DNA from: Chlorobiaceae bacterium
GTDB lineage: Bacteria; Bacteroidota; Chlorobiia; Chlorobiales; Chlorobiaceae
Assembly: GCA_012972825.1 (NCBI GenBank)
Contig: JABDHL010000010.1
Span: 1-64,000 of the forward strand
Length of the DNA: 64,000 bases
Reading direction: 5' to 3'
The translations under genes and the position numbers were made by a program. The notes beneath the pieces are model-generated. The model saw only the letters and a list, made by a program, of their open reading frames with translations. It did no database searches and had not been told where the DNA came from. Within the stretch, counting starts at the first letter, position 1, and each line of letters starts with the position of its first letter. Of this stretch, positions 53,919 to 62,383 are shown one piece after another.

Positions 53919-54160
53919 GTCAGATTCGTGACCTAAAACTTGGTCAGCTTGAACAGCTGCGTCAAAAAATCACTGCCCTCGATGCCAAGGCAGCCAATGC
54001 CATCATTGCCATTGAGCTGAAAACCTATAACAAGAGCGACCTGTCAACGCTTGATGTCGAAAGTATCCATCAGGCGGCAATGGACTTAAAATCATACGTC
54101 AATGACCTGCGTAGAGTAAAAAAACAAGCCAACGATCTGCACGAAGAGCTGTATGGCTAA
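53915..54160 (+). CDS. Hypothetical small phage protein (81 aa), gp26-like position
   Basis: A helical protein (KLGQLEQLRQKITALDAKAA, AAMDLKSYVNDLRRVKKQAN) overlapping both neighbours by 4 and 8 bases. In Mu, gp26 lies just before gp27 at this point in the order. No further motif. Confidence 0.6.
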   Translation: MSQIRDLKLGQLEQLRQKITALDAKAANAIIAIELKTYNKSDLSTLDVESIHQAAMDLKSYVNDLRRVKKQANDLHEELYG

Positions 54161-54584
54161 AAAAGCAGAGCTCTACAGCGAAGCCGAACGGCTGTATGTG
54201 CAGGAACATCTCGGTCAGACCGATATCGCAGAGCGCCTTGGGGTTGCTGAGCGGACCATCCGATACTGGGCAACCGAAGGGAATTGGGCAGAACGCCGGG
54301 GCAACTACGTAGAAGCAACCAGCAAGACCAGCGAGAAGCTGTACAAACTTGTACAGACGCTTACTGACAAAGCCATCGAAAGCGTAGAAAATGGCGAAGT
54401 ACCAAGTCAGTCACAACTCTTCTTTATTAGCAAAATGGCTCCGTTACTGCTCAAGCTGCAAAACTATGAAGAATCATCAGCACCGGCAAAACAGGACGAA
54501 GCAGACAAAGCAAAAACCGCGACCCGTTATGAAGACGTTATGCAGGAAATGCAGAAAACCTTAATGCAACTCGGCCTTGGTTAA
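54153..54584 (+). CDS. Terminase small subunit (Mu gp27-like, DUF1804)
   Basis: 143 residues. An HTH (YVQEHLGQTDIAERLGVAER, TIRYWATEGNW, ~13-45) is followed by helical parts (QLFFISKMAPLLLKLQNYEE). The DUF1804 family is the small terminase of Mu-like phages, binding the pac region. It overlaps the large subunit gene by 8 bases. Confidence 0.85.
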   Translation: MAKKAELYSEAERLYVQEHLGQTDIAERLGVAERTIRYWATEGNWAERRGNYVEATSKTSEKLYKLVQTLTDKAIESVENGEVPSQSQLFFISKMAPLLLKLQNYEESSAPAKQDEADKAKTATRYEDVMQEMQKTLMQLGLG

Positions 54585-56145
54585 AAAAGCCATACATCCA
54601 GAGGCACTCCCTCACACCGCCACCATTATCGAGGAAAAGGTTTTTATGCCTTACCAGATCGATGTTATCCGTGATGAGCACATCGCACAGCTGGTGGAGA
54701 AAGGACGGCAGGAGGGCCTGAGCTGGGCATTTGCTTATAAGGCTTACAAATGGACAGGCAAGGAAGGCAGGTTCCCGACATTCTTCGCTACCAAAACAAG
54801 AATCCTTGCTAAACAATTTATACAGGATTGTTCTGCCTGGGGTAAGCTCGACAGGCTGATCAAGAGCACCATTGACGCCACCTACGAAGACGAAATCAAG
54901 GTCTTCAACTCCACAACAGAAGAAGAAGTGACCGTCAACACCTATAACATTCGCTTTCCGAACAAAATGGAAGTGACGGCTCTTTCCAGTAATGCTGACG
55001 CTATGAGGGGATGGCGAGGCTATAAAATCGCCGATGAGTTTGCTATCCACAAGCAGCAGCCGGAAATGCTCGATGCTATCCTTCCTTCCCGTATGTGGCG
55101 GTTTCCATTCTCTTTTATCAGCACACACAAGGGCATTAACTCCGAGTTCAACAAGTTGATCAAGAAGTTCAAGAAAGGCGACCTTGGAGCGGACTGGAAC
55201 CTCATCTCGATACCGATTCAGCGGGCTGTAGCTGATGGCCTCCTGGAGAAAATCTATAAACGACCGTTCAGCGAACAGGAACGCCAGGAGTGGCTTCAGA
55301 ACCTCGAACGTGAAGAAGGTCAACGCCGGTGGAAGCAGGAGTACTGTTGTATCCCTGAAGATGAAGCAGGCGCTTTCTTCTCTTACGATCTCCTTATCTC
55401 CTGCGAAATGGATGATATCCTTTATGACGATATCCAGAAGTTCAGCGGGAAAGAGCAAGAACTGGAAGCTCAACTATGGTTTGAGAAAATCGCCTTCAGG
55501 ATAAAAATTGAAGGTCGTGGAAACTTCTATATCGGTATGGACATTGGCCGTGATGTCAATTACACGGTACTTTGCCTGATTGAGGACGTTGCAGGAATAA
55601 AATTTATCAGGGCACTCGCAGCTCTCGAACAAATGCGATTCCAGATCCAGCAGGATTGTGCCCGCATCTGGATCAGAACCAACCGGTTTCGAAGGTCCTG
55701 TGTCGATAACCGTGGTATGGGCCGTGAAACCGTTGAACGCCTGCAGCAGGATTTCGGTCCGTACCTGGTCGAAAAGATCGATTTTAACCTTGTCCTCAAA
55801 GAAAAGATAGCGTATGCCGTTTACCAGGCACTGACTGACCGCATACTCATAATCCCTGTCAGCGATACTGTGAGAGACGATTTTCACAGCATCCGGAAAG
55901 AAACTACCGATGCCGGAAATGTTCGGTACGTGGCCAAGGTGAACGATACCGACCCGAATTCACACGGTGATTACTATACCGCCATTTCTCTGGCCTATCA
56001 CGCCACCGGCAATGCAGCTACCGACATACCGGACGCCATCAAGACAAATAGCACATTACCTGACCGCAAAGAGCGCATGGAAGCTCTGCTTGAAGGATAC
56101 GACAACGATTTCAGAGCACATTCAATGAGAACATATGCCAACTAA
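54577..56145 (+). CDS. Terminase large subunit (Mu gp28-like)
   Basis: 522 residues. ATPase part: GRFPTFFATKTRILAKQFIQ (~66), GWRGYKIADEFAIHK with Walker-B-like acidic residues (~144). Nuclease part begins with IGMDIGRDVNYTVLCLIED (~320). The match to Mu gp28 is clear in order and in wording. It packages DNA through the portal. The start is given by the 8-base overlap; an ATG at 54646 is another candidate. Confidence 0.92.
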   Translation: MVKKAIHPEALPHTATIIEEKVFMPYQIDVIRDEHIAQLVEKGRQEGLSWAFAYKAYKWTGKEGRFPTFFATKTRILAKQFIQDCSAWGKLDRLIKSTIDATYEDEIKVFNSTTEEEVTVNTYNIRFPNKMEVTALSSNADAMRGWRGYKIADEFAIHKQQPEMLDAILPSRMWRFPFSFISTHKGINSEFNKLIKKFKKGDLGADWNLISIPIQRAVADGLLEKIYKRPFSEQERQEWLQNLEREEGQRRWKQEYCCIPEDEAGAFFSYDLLISCEMDDILYDDIQKFSGKEQELEAQLWFEKIAFRIKIEGRGNFYIGMDIGRDVNYTVLCLIEDVAGIKFIRALAALEQMRFQIQQDCARIWIRTNRFRRSCVDNRGMGRETVERLQQDFGPYLVEKIDFNLVLKEKIAYAVYQALTDRILIIPVSDTVRDDFHSIRKETTDAGNVRYVAKVNDTDPNSHGDYYTAISLAYHATGNAATDIPDAIKTNSTLPDRKERMEALLEGYDNDFRAHSMRTYAN

Positions 56146-57397
56146 TATCAGCACACCAAAAGTTATCCAGGATGAAATAGCTATCCGATCGTATGTCGAA
56201 GGGTTGCTCCAGGTCACAAAGCTCCTGCCGCATCCAAGCAAGGTGCTCAAGAATATCTGCAATACCATCGAAGTATTTGAGACAACACTCAAGCAACCCG
56301 ATGTGGCTGCAGTATCAAGACGGTACCGGGATGGCGTCAAAAAGCTTGACTGGGATGTATCAAGAGTAACGCAACGAGGTGAACGGGCCTCCTTCATTAA
56401 GAGTGTCTGCAGGGACATGAACCTGAACTGCATCATTCCAGCTGCTCTCAGTGCAAGAGATTTCGGGTTCACCATCCTCGAAGCCACCTGGGAAAAATTT
56501 GGCAGTTACAGCGTCATAACTGACCTGGTCGAAAAACCACGCGAATGGTTCCGGTTCAACTATGCAAACGAGCTGCTCCTGATTACAAGGAATAAGCCCG
56601 AAGGAGTGCTTGTGAACGAGGTTTATCCACGGAAGTTCATCGTTGTCCAGCACGAGGCAAGCTACAAAAACCCTTATGGTAACGGCCTGCTTGATGAAGC
56701 CTACTGGTACAGTAAAGGTTTAGCCGCAAACTTCGAGTATCATCTTTCTTTCCTCGAAGATGATGGCCGTGATCACTGGATGGGATGGGTACCACCTGGG
56801 AGCACCAACGACTATAAAGACAAAGTTGAACTTGCTCTTCGCCAGCTGCGTAATGCTGCCGTCGCCGTTATAGAGGAAGGTACACGCATCGAGAAGAATG
56901 AAAATAAAGGCAGGACGAGTACCAGCAATTCCTATGAAACCTTCAAGAAGTCGTGCCGAAGCACCTTGAACGTTCTCTGGCTGGGCAGTGACCTTTCAAC
57001 CTCCGTGACTGGATCAGGCGCCTATGCCAGCAGTAAAACCGGTATGGACATTACTGATGATGCTATCGAAAGTGGAAAAGAGTTGCCTGAAAACGCCCTC
57101 AACCAGGCCATCAAGTGGATGGATGAGGTAAACAACTTCCCCGGTGATACATCCGAAGAGGTTGCCTTTTATCTCTACAAGGCACCGAAGAGCGACAAAG
57201 AGCAGGCGGAGATTGATCAGATTTACGGGACTGTAACAGGCAGGAAGCCTAGTCCGCAGTTGCTTGCAAAACGAGGGTATGAAGAAGGTGACTTCGAGGA
57301 TCCCGCTATTTCCCAGGCACCTGTGCAGACATTCGAAAGCGGCTACAATATGCAGCCTCTCTTCAATGCCGTTGAAGGTTTAAAAAAAAAGTACTGA
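56135..57397 (+). CDS. Portal protein (Mu gp29-like, DUF935)
   Basis: 420 residues. SRRYRDGVKKLDWDVSRVTQ (~60), NPYGNGLLDEAYWYSKGLAA (~180), and KSDKEQAEIDQIYGTVTG near the end belong to the DUF935 portal family. It ends LKKKY with the sequence TTA AAA AAA AAG TAC TGA, which contains an A AAA AAG slippery heptamer at 57385-57391. A -1 shift there leads straight into the minor head protein. Confidence 0.92.
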   Translation: MPTNISTPKVIQDEIAIRSYVEGLLQVTKLLPHPSKVLKNICNTIEVFETTLKQPDVAAVSRRYRDGVKKLDWDVSRVTQRGERASFIKSVCRDMNLNCIIPAALSARDFGFTILEATWEKFGSYSVITDLVEKPREWFRFNYANELLLITRNKPEGVLVNEVYPRKFIVVQHEASYKNPYGNGLLDEAYWYSKGLAANFEYHLSFLEDDGRDHWMGWVPPGSTNDYKDKVELALRQLRNAAVAVIEEGTRIEKNENKGRTSTSNSYETFKKSCRSTLNVLWLGSDLSTSVTGSGAYASSKTGMDITDDAIESGKELPENALNQAIKWMDEVNNFPGDTSEEVAFYLYKAPKSDKEQAEIDQIYGTVTGRKPSPQLLAKRGYEEGDFEDPAISQAPVQTFESGYNMQPLFNAVEGLKKKY

Positions 57398-58341
57398 CAG
57401 AGAGCGAGTCAAAGCTCCTCAACCCGAAGCCCGATAAATCATTTATCAATGCCTGGTCAACAGCCATTGAACAGGCGTTAAACGACGCATGGAGTAAAGG
57501 CGCTGCGAGCGTTAATTACTGGCTGAGTAAATCCGAAGGCACGACCTTTGAAGCCAAAAACATCACCCTCCGATTCGGCAACAAAGACGCAGCAGCCTTC
57601 CACCAGTTCAAAGCCTTCTGCAGCGCAGTCATTACTGACGATGAATTATCACAAGCAGTCAAAGAGAGCCTCAGCAACTCCCTGGCAAACGGTAACAGTT
57701 TCGAAGAGTGGCGGAAAACAGTTGACCAGGTGTTTGATCAGCATGGTGTCACCAAGCTTAACTCCTTCAAGGCTGAAACCATTTACCGGAACGAAACGGC
57801 AATGGCCTATGGAGCCGGTCAGTTCGCAAAGCTGCAGACAGTCTCAGACAGCTTCCCGTACTGGCAATACACCACAGCGCACGATGAGCGAGTACGTGAA
57901 AGCCATCGCTTGCTCGATGGCAAAATCTTCCTTGCAAGCGACAGTGAATATTATCCGCCTCTTGGCTTTAATTGTCGGTGCAGGGCTATCCCTATAAGCC
58001 TGCGACAAGCAGATACAAGAGGCATCAAAGTACCTGATGTAATTACTCCGGAAATGCGGTCAAATCTTGCAAACGCTGAATTCATCGGCGATAAAATCGG
58101 AAACTTCGCGGACTGGCTCCAGGTGAAACTGGGAGAACTTTCCGTTGAATCTTTGACACTCATTACCGAAAAGCTTGCTGAAGTTGAAACTCAATTAGGT
58201 GAACTCGCCACCGCAGCTGATCAACTGGCAGCCGATCAAGCTCTGCAGGATGCAACCGAATCTGCACCAGTAGAGATTATACCCGGAAAGAAGCGGAGAG
58301 CAAAGAAAAAGACAGAAACCATAATACCACCAAACCAGTAA
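57376..58341 (+). CDS. Minor head protein (Mu gp30/F-like, SPP1 gp7 family), probably made by -1 frameshift
   Basis: The frame is open from 57376 to 58341 (about 321 codons), but has no ATG, GTG or TTG until GTG 57730. That GTG lies well inside the family domain. Upstream coding is clear (NPKPDKSFINAWSTAIEQAL, FEAKNITLRFGNKDAAAFHQ, GNSFEEWRKTVDQVF). Downstream come RNETAMAYGAGQF, DERVRESHRLLDGKIF and GFNCRCRAIPISL, the gp7-type zinc-like motif. It is best explained as a portal-minor-head fusion made at the A-run. A CTG at 57394 is the main alternative. Confidence 0.8.
   Translation, partial: RFKKKVLTESESKLLNPKPDKSFINAWSTAIEQALNDAWSKGAASVNYWLSKSEGTTFEAKNITLRFGNKDAAAFHQFKAFCSAVITDDELSQAVKESLSNSLANGNSFEEWRKTVDQVFDQHGVTKLNSFKAETIYRNETAMAYGAGQFAKLQTVSDSFPYWQYTTAHDERVRESHRLLDGKIFLASDSEYYPPLGFNCRCRAIPISLRQADTRGIKVPDVITPEMRSNLANAEFIGDKIGNFADWLQVKLGELSVESLTLITEKLAEVETQLGELATAADQLAADQALQDATESAPVEIIPGKKRRAKKKTETIIPPNQ
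57385..57391 (+). promoter_or_regulatory. Putative -1 ribosomal frameshift site
   Basis: A AAA AAG in the portal frame, the dnaX-type heptamer, within a run of nine A. GAAGG, a possible internal Shine-Dalgarno stimulator, lies at 57374-57378. The zero-frame stop follows two codons later. U UUA AAA overlaps just upstream as a second potential heptamer. Confidence 0.65.
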
Positions 58342-58346
58342 CCTAA

Positions 58347-59009
58347 ATGGCTGACCATACAGAAATATTCCGAGAAAGAAGTCACAAGCAGGATGAAATG
58401 ACGGCTCTGATGCTCAAAATCAAAGCTGAAGACGTTCGATACATCGCCGTTGAAACCCTTGGTAAAACCAATGAGAAAGAAGCCGGTATTGAAGCTACAA
58501 AATACCTGACAAAAGCAAAACCCTCTGATATTATTACTGCTTTGCAGGAGATCGAGAGGATAAAAGGCAAAAAGTATTCTGGTGATATTGCTTTTGCTGG
58601 AATCCCTGAAACTCTTTATCAAGGAGGAATCACTCAGGCGGAGCTTCAGGAATGGCTGAAAGCATGTAAACAGACAACCTACTGCAGCGGCCACCGATAC
58701 CAGCCACTGCCGAGTCACGATGAAGCCTGGCAAACTTACAGCAAGGTGCATTCCGAGATGATAGGAAAACGCTTTGCAGCCGAAACCATCAAATTCAAAA
58801 CCTCGCCGGTCAGGCTGCTCGATACCGATATCATCCAGGCTGCAACATGGGGGTTCTGGAATGATATGAGCAAAAACTTAAAGCGGCGCCTTTTTCTGCT
58901 CTTGCCCGTCGACAAGCAACTATCGATCAAGGACCGGCATCTCACGCCGGAAGAAGCGATGAAAGAAACCCGGAAATATTACGATAAAATGCAGGAGGCA
59001 TTTACATAA
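58347..59009 (+). CDS. Conserved hypothetical phage protein (homolog of 1725-2504 product)
   Basis: 220 residues, no named domain. IERIKGKKYSGDIAFAGIPE, GGITQAELQEWLKACKQ, and AATWGFWNDMSKNLKRRLF correspond in order to blocks in the protein of the left prophage at 1725-2504. A helical, charged end follows (EEAMKETRKYYDKMQEAF). It sits between gp30- and gp31-like genes, not a position Mu uses for a known gene. Confidence 0.65.
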   Translation: MADHTEIFRERSHKQDEMTALMLKIKAEDVRYIAVETLGKTNEKEAGIEATKYLTKAKPSDIITALQEIERIKGKKYSGDIAFAGIPETLYQGGITQAELQEWLKACKQTTYCSGHRYQPLPSHDEAWQTYSKVHSEMIGKRFAAETIKFKTSPVRLLDTDIIQAATWGFWNDMSKNLKRRLFLLLPVDKQLSIKDRHLTPEEAMKETRKYYDKMQEAFT

Positions 59010-59470
59010 TGGCCTACAAAGACTTCATTACCATAAACGTCATCGGCATTGAAGAAGCCAGGGCAAGGCTCGGCAATATCCCGGACAACATACAAACCGC
59101 ACTGACAGAAACGCAAACTCTTTCGGAAATAGGGACAATCCTTGTTGGCAGCGCCGTTAAAACCATAGATGCCGGGGGCAGGCCATCACCATACAAACCT
59201 CTTGCAGCAAGCACTGTCGCCGCAAAAATCAAGAAATACAAAAAAAACAGTGGGATACTCATTGGCCGTGGCACTTTGCGCCAGAGTCTGGATTATGAAG
59301 TTTCTGGTGGATATCTTTATCTGACCAGTGTCGGATACCTCAAGTACCACCAATTCGAAGAAGGCCGCACACGGGCAAACTTCCCTGCACGGCCCGTCTG
59401 GGGAGTCCAGGAAGAAGACATTCCAGAAATTACAGACATAATTATTGCAGGAATCAAAAGGAATTTGTAA
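59009..59470 (+). CDS. Virion morphogenesis protein (Mu gpG/gp31-like)
   Basis: 153 residues. AGGRPSPYKPLAASTVAAKI (within ~50-70), GILIGRGTLRQSLDYEVSGG and YHQFEEGRTRANFPARPVWG match the phage virion morphogenesis (tail completion) family. It overlaps the previous gene by one base. Confidence 0.88.
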   Translation: MAYKDFITINVIGIEEARARLGNIPDNIQTALTETQTLSEIGTILVGSAVKTIDAGGRPSPYKPLAASTVAAKIKKYKKNSGILIGRGTLRQSLDYEVSGGYLYLTSVGYLKYHQFEEGRTRANFPARPVWGVQEEDIPEITDIIIAGIKRNL

Positions 59471-59496
59471 GGTTAAGCATCACTCCTTACAATTCT

Positions 59497-59751
59497 ATGC
59501 ACTACAATAACGAACTGCTCGACTTTTTAGCCGCCGAGTTCGGCGACCAGGTTGCAAAATCCGTCCAGGAGAACTTTGGAGGGCAAGATATCTACATCCG
59601 CATCAAACCGGATACCAAACAGGCATACATCACCGAATGGTATGGCAAGAAAAGCATTCGTGAACTCAGCCGGGAACTTGGCTGCAGCATGCGCACCATC
59701 CGCCACCGCCTAACACTCCCCATTTCAAAAGGACAGCAAACCCTTTTTTAA
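59497..59751 (+). CDS. mor: Mor-like transcription activator
   Basis: 84 residues. DQVAKSVQENFGGQDIYIRI (the dimerisation part, with the GGQ.IYI signature) and YGKKSIRELSRELGCSMRTI (HTH) match the Mor/C family, which activates middle and late promoters in Mu. Here it lies at the end of the rightward packaging block, 26 bases after gpG, instead of near the early block start. It might drive the divergent promoters at 53302-53510. Confidence 0.85.
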   Translation: MHYNNELLDFLAAEFGDQVAKSVQENFGGQDIYIRIKPDTKQAYITEWYGKKSIRELSRELGCSMRTIRHRLTLPISKGQQTLF

Positions 59752-59809
59752 CAATCCGTTAAACTATAAATGTTTACGAAACAGATTTCGCGAACATCAG
59801 CCATTTAAC

Positions 59810-59839
59810 GACACAAGCCCCGGTTTTACGGGGCTTGTG
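59810..59839. terminator. Strong terminator hairpin between convergent blocks
   Basis: ACACAAGCCCCG (59810-59821) and CGGGGCTTGTGT (59828-59839) form a perfect 12-bp stem with a 6-base loop between mor and the convergent 59865 gene. No long T-run follows on either side. Confidence 0.8.
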
Positions 59840-59864
59840 TATCAATAATTGGCCAGCTACGACT

Positions 59865-60278
59865 TCACCAACCGTCAATAAACCTTTCCTTATATTCTGG
59901 AGAATTCTTTAAGTCTCCAGGTTGGGTGGCATCCTCTCCCAGATATAATTTTCTCTCATATAAGGCTTTTTTATATGCCCCAAAACTCTCTAAGAATGAG
60001 CTCTCACATGAAAAGTCATTCCCTTTTTTATCAATTTTAACATAAAACTTCTCATACCCAGAATACCCACCATAACCATTTTTTGCATTGAATTCCCCTC
60101 GAACAATATTTCCTTTACAAACATGGACATTTCTAAATCTGGCTGATTCCGGGTCTTTTAATGATCTTCTGACTATAGACTTTGCTCGTTCAGGTAAACC
60201 GTTATCAGCCCTTACATTGAATAACGGCCAAGATATAAGCACAATTATCAGGATAACAAAAAACATCTTGAGTTTCAT
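59865..60278 (-). CDS. Exported protein with signal peptide, possible moron gene
   Basis: 137 residues. A signal peptide (FFVILIIVLISWPLFNVRA) precedes KSIVRRSLKDPESARFRNVH, then GEFNAKNGYGGYSGYEKFYV. The LKDPESA.FRN / NAKNGYGGY wording is a small periplasmic domain known from many genomes and phages, with unknown function. It is leftward, at the end of the early block and before a terminator: a likely lysogenic-conversion gene. Confidence 0.7.
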   Translation of the reverse strand: MKLKMFFVILIIVLISWPLFNVRADNGLPERAKSIVRRSLKDPESARFRNVHVCKGNIVRGEFNAKNGYGGYSGYEKFYVKIDKKGNDFSCESSFLESFGAYKKALYERKLYLGEDATQPGDLKNSPEYKERFIDGW

Positions 60279-60341
60279 AACACTCCTGTTTTTGATTTAT
60301 GATGTGGTAAAATAATCGAAGTATTCCGAAAAGCCTTCTTA

Positions 60342-60827
60342 TCAGCGAGAGAATTCTATTTGCCTGTTTGCCTGGTCAATCATCGAATCAAGAGCCCGTT
60401 TGATCTTACTGACTTTATCACGTTCAATCCACTCCGGAGTCAACAGATTAAACCTGTTCTTCAGAAACTGATGATACGCCTGTAAGGCATCTGTCCGATT
60501 CTTCTGCCGGGAAACACTCATCCACATCGCCTCCAGCATCCGGAGTTGTTTCGGAGTGGCCATATCAGCCGATCGGCCACGCAACTCGCTGTATGGCTTG
60601 GCCTTTTTAAACTGCGCTTTCTCCGGAATCGCATCAACAATCTTCTGCAATAAGTCACATACTTTTCGGCCATCCAGAATGGTAAGCTCTTTACAACTCT
60701 CAACACCATATCCACCCAGCAAAGCCCGGTAATTATCCTCAGATATCCCTGCCAATCCCTGTAACGTCTTTATCCTCCTGATCAGCATCGGCGGCAATAC
60801 CGGCAATTTAATCTGTGACTCTATCAT
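60342..60827 (-). CDS. gemA: GemA / Mu gp16-like regulatory protein (DUF1018)
   Basis: 161 residues. IKTLQGLAGISEDNYRALLG (~19) and the C-terminal ATPKQLRMLEAMWMSVSRQK (~92) are the gp16/GemA signatures. In Mu, GemA modifies host gene expression and DNA supercoiling. It stands at the end of the early block, as in Mu-like phages. Confidence 0.87.
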   Translation of the reverse strand: MIESQIKLPVLPPMLIRRIKTLQGLAGISEDNYRALLGGYGVESCKELTILDGRKVCDLLQKIVDAIPEKAQFKKAKPYSELRGRSADMATPKQLRMLEAMWMSVSRQKNRTDALQAYHQFLKNRFNLLTPEWIERDKVSKIKRALDSMIDQANRQIEFSR

Positions 60828-60948
60828 TTTTATCTGGTTAATTGTGATGAGAAAATAAAAAGAGCATGAAGCTGGAGTATATTTCGCAGGTCCGTCCGGT
60901 CTTCGGTTTTACTGCCCAGGCTTATTTTTTTCTTCACCGTGCTCTTTG

Positions 60949-61048
60949 TTCTGTTGGATGGACTCGAACCATCATAGACTGCTATTTCAAGTTTCAGCCG
61001 ATGATTCACATCATTGGTTAGCTGATATCCAGTTTAGCTACAACAGAA
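60949..61048 (-). tRNA. tRNA-like element (atypical anticodon arm)
   Basis: Minus strand, 5' end at about 61048. The acceptor TCTGTTG/CAACAGA is a perfect 7-bp helix. The T arm GATGG-TTCGAGT-CCATC is canonical. A 3-bp D stem (GCT/AGC) holds a GG-containing loop after T8-A9. The remaining ~46 bases fold instead into a long hairpin with a 4-base loop (ATGAT-GTGA-ATCAT) and a second stem (GGCTG/CAGTC). I cannot place a 7-base anticodon loop. It may be a phage tRNA with an unusual insertion, or a tRNA mimic. CCA is not encoded. Confidence 0.5.
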
Positions 61049-61058
61049 TCCAACTTCT

Positions 61059-61307
61059 TTAAACCTCTTTCACCGTCACCTTCTCAACCTTTTCTTTATC
61101 AAACAGCACAGTGACCTTCAACTCCCTCTGTTCCAGTGATTTTGCATTCCCCATAAGGATGCTGTTAAGGTATTGTAACATTGCAGATAAAGACGGAGAC
61201 CAATATCCCGCTGTACAGTTTGGGCTTTTGTTTTTGGATGCATCGATGGTCAACCGAAACCCTTCCGGTTTATCATACCGTTCAATCAGAAATTTCCGTT
61301 TTTTCAT
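61059..61307 (-). CDS. Hypothetical early phage protein (82 aa)
   Basis: Not recognised. MKKRKFLIERYDKPEGFRLT then a moderately charged beta/alpha pattern. It lies one base after the AP2-like gene in the early operon, just upstream of the tRNA-like element. Confidence 0.5.
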   Translation of the reverse strand: MKKRKFLIERYDKPEGFRLTIDASKNKSPNCTAGYWSPSLSAMLQYLNSILMGNAKSLEQRELKVTVLFDKEKVEKVTVKEV

Positions 61308-61308
61308 C

Positions 61309-61875
61309 TCAATACCCCTCCTTCAGTGATGCAACTTTCGATTTCATCCCTTCTTCAATATCTCCGCCGTCAACATCCCCGGACATTACCAGCAGGTCAA
61401 CAACAGCAATCATTCTGCCTATCTCATGGCCAAGATTCTTACGATTCACCCCTGATTCTTTAGTCCGTTTACTACCTCCATCCGATATCACCATCCTGCT
61501 CTTGATGCTCAGCACTGCCGAAGCATTTGCCGCCAGGTGTTCAAGAGTCCTGGTGAGATCACGATACTTTGGCGGCTTGATCTTTCTCTCAAACGGGGGA
61601 TATCCACCTAACCTGAGACCGCCATCTCCGATATACTTTTCCTCAGCTGCCAACCGTCCAGTTATCGCATCTGCCTTTTCGTCAAACAGTTGGTGGTAAA
61701 CCTGTTTCTTCCCGATATGCAAATAAGCTCGCCACTTACGTTTTTTAGGCGAATAGGACACTCCGGTAACGTTCTGCTTATCAGTCAGCTCAATCTCAAC
61801 ACACGCCGCAGCCGATGGCATCAGCTGAGCAATCATCGTGGTGGCCCTTATATTTGCTCGTTTTGTCCGTGTCAT
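61309..61875 (-). CDS. AP2-like DNA-binding early phage protein
   Basis: 188 residues. Residues ~35-75 (VTGVSYSPKKRKWRAYLHIG, KKQVYHQLFDEKADAITGRL, AAEEKYIGD) have the GV.y....kWra.i...gk.. pattern of AP2/ERF-like integrase and homing-endonuclease DNA-binding domains. The rest is helical (LTRTLEHLAANASAVLSIKS). Some HNH homing enzymes carry this domain, but no HNH is present. A regulatory role is possible. Confidence 0.65.
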   Translation of the reverse strand: MTRTKRANIRATTMIAQLMPSAAACVEIELTDKQNVTGVSYSPKKRKWRAYLHIGKKQVYHQLFDEKADAITGRLAAEEKYIGDGGLRLGGYPPFERKIKPPKYRDLTRTLEHLAANASAVLSIKSRMVISDGGSKRTKESGVNRKNLGHEIGRMIAVVDLLVMSGDVDGGDIEEGMKSKVASLKEGY

Positions 61876-62168
61876 CGTGCTCCTCCCTTTATGTCAATTT
61901 CCTTCTGTAGTTTCCGTACTCCAACCAGCCACAAACGGTAAGCAATGCCTTCAATAACAATGCTTAACCTTACAATGCTCAATCCAATGCTCATGAGCAG
62001 TCGCATCGCCCATATTCTTATTTCAAGGAAAAGAGGAGCAAACAACTCATGAGCCATCCTCATAATCTTTGGACTATGATACAGCAGTACTATCCAGCCA
62101 AGCACAATTGCTATCCTCGCAATTGAGACAATCGCAACGGCGGCAAAAGAGTGATGATCAGTATTCAT
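61872..62168 (-). CDS. Small membrane protein of the early block
   Basis: 98 residues with two or three hydrophobic segments (AAVAIVSIARIAIVLGWIVL, LLMSIGLSIVRLSIVIEGIA). Overlaps neighbours by 4 bases on both sides. Not recognised. Early membrane proteins in phages often cause superinfection exclusion; that is only a guess here. Confidence 0.55.
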   Translation of the reverse strand: MNTDHHSFAAVAIVSIARIAIVLGWIVLLYHSPKIMRMAHELFAPLFLEIRIWAMRLLMSIGLSIVRLSIVIEGIAYRLWLVGVRKLQKEIDIKGGAR

Positions 62169-62383
62169 AACGCCTCCTGGTTAAAATGATTATCCCACTC
62201 GATCGCAATTCCCTCTTCCATCTGCTCAAGCTCGATCGACGACCTAACCAGACGAATAACCGCCGGAGACTGCAAGGCCGATGCAAGCATTCTCTGAGCA
62301 TCATAGAGATCAACAGGAAACGATACCATCAACTCATCAATCAGCCCTTTAACCGAACCTTTCAATCGAGGTTGCAACTTCAT
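62165..62383 (-). CDS. Hypothetical early phage protein (72 aa)
   Basis: Not recognised. A helical protein (SVKGLIDELMVSFPVDLYDA, RMLASALQSPAVIRLV), overlapping adjacent early genes by 4 bases. The coupling pattern indicates a single early operon. Confidence 0.5.
   Translation of the reverse strand: MKLQPRLKGSVKGLIDELMVSFPVDLYDAQRMLASALQSPAVIRLVRSSIELEQMEEGIAIEWDNHFNQEAL

Noticed and set aside
54538-55473. Long leftward ORF (311 residues) opposite the terminase gene
   Set aside because: A shadow of the clearly conserved terminase frame; its translation has no protein-family character.
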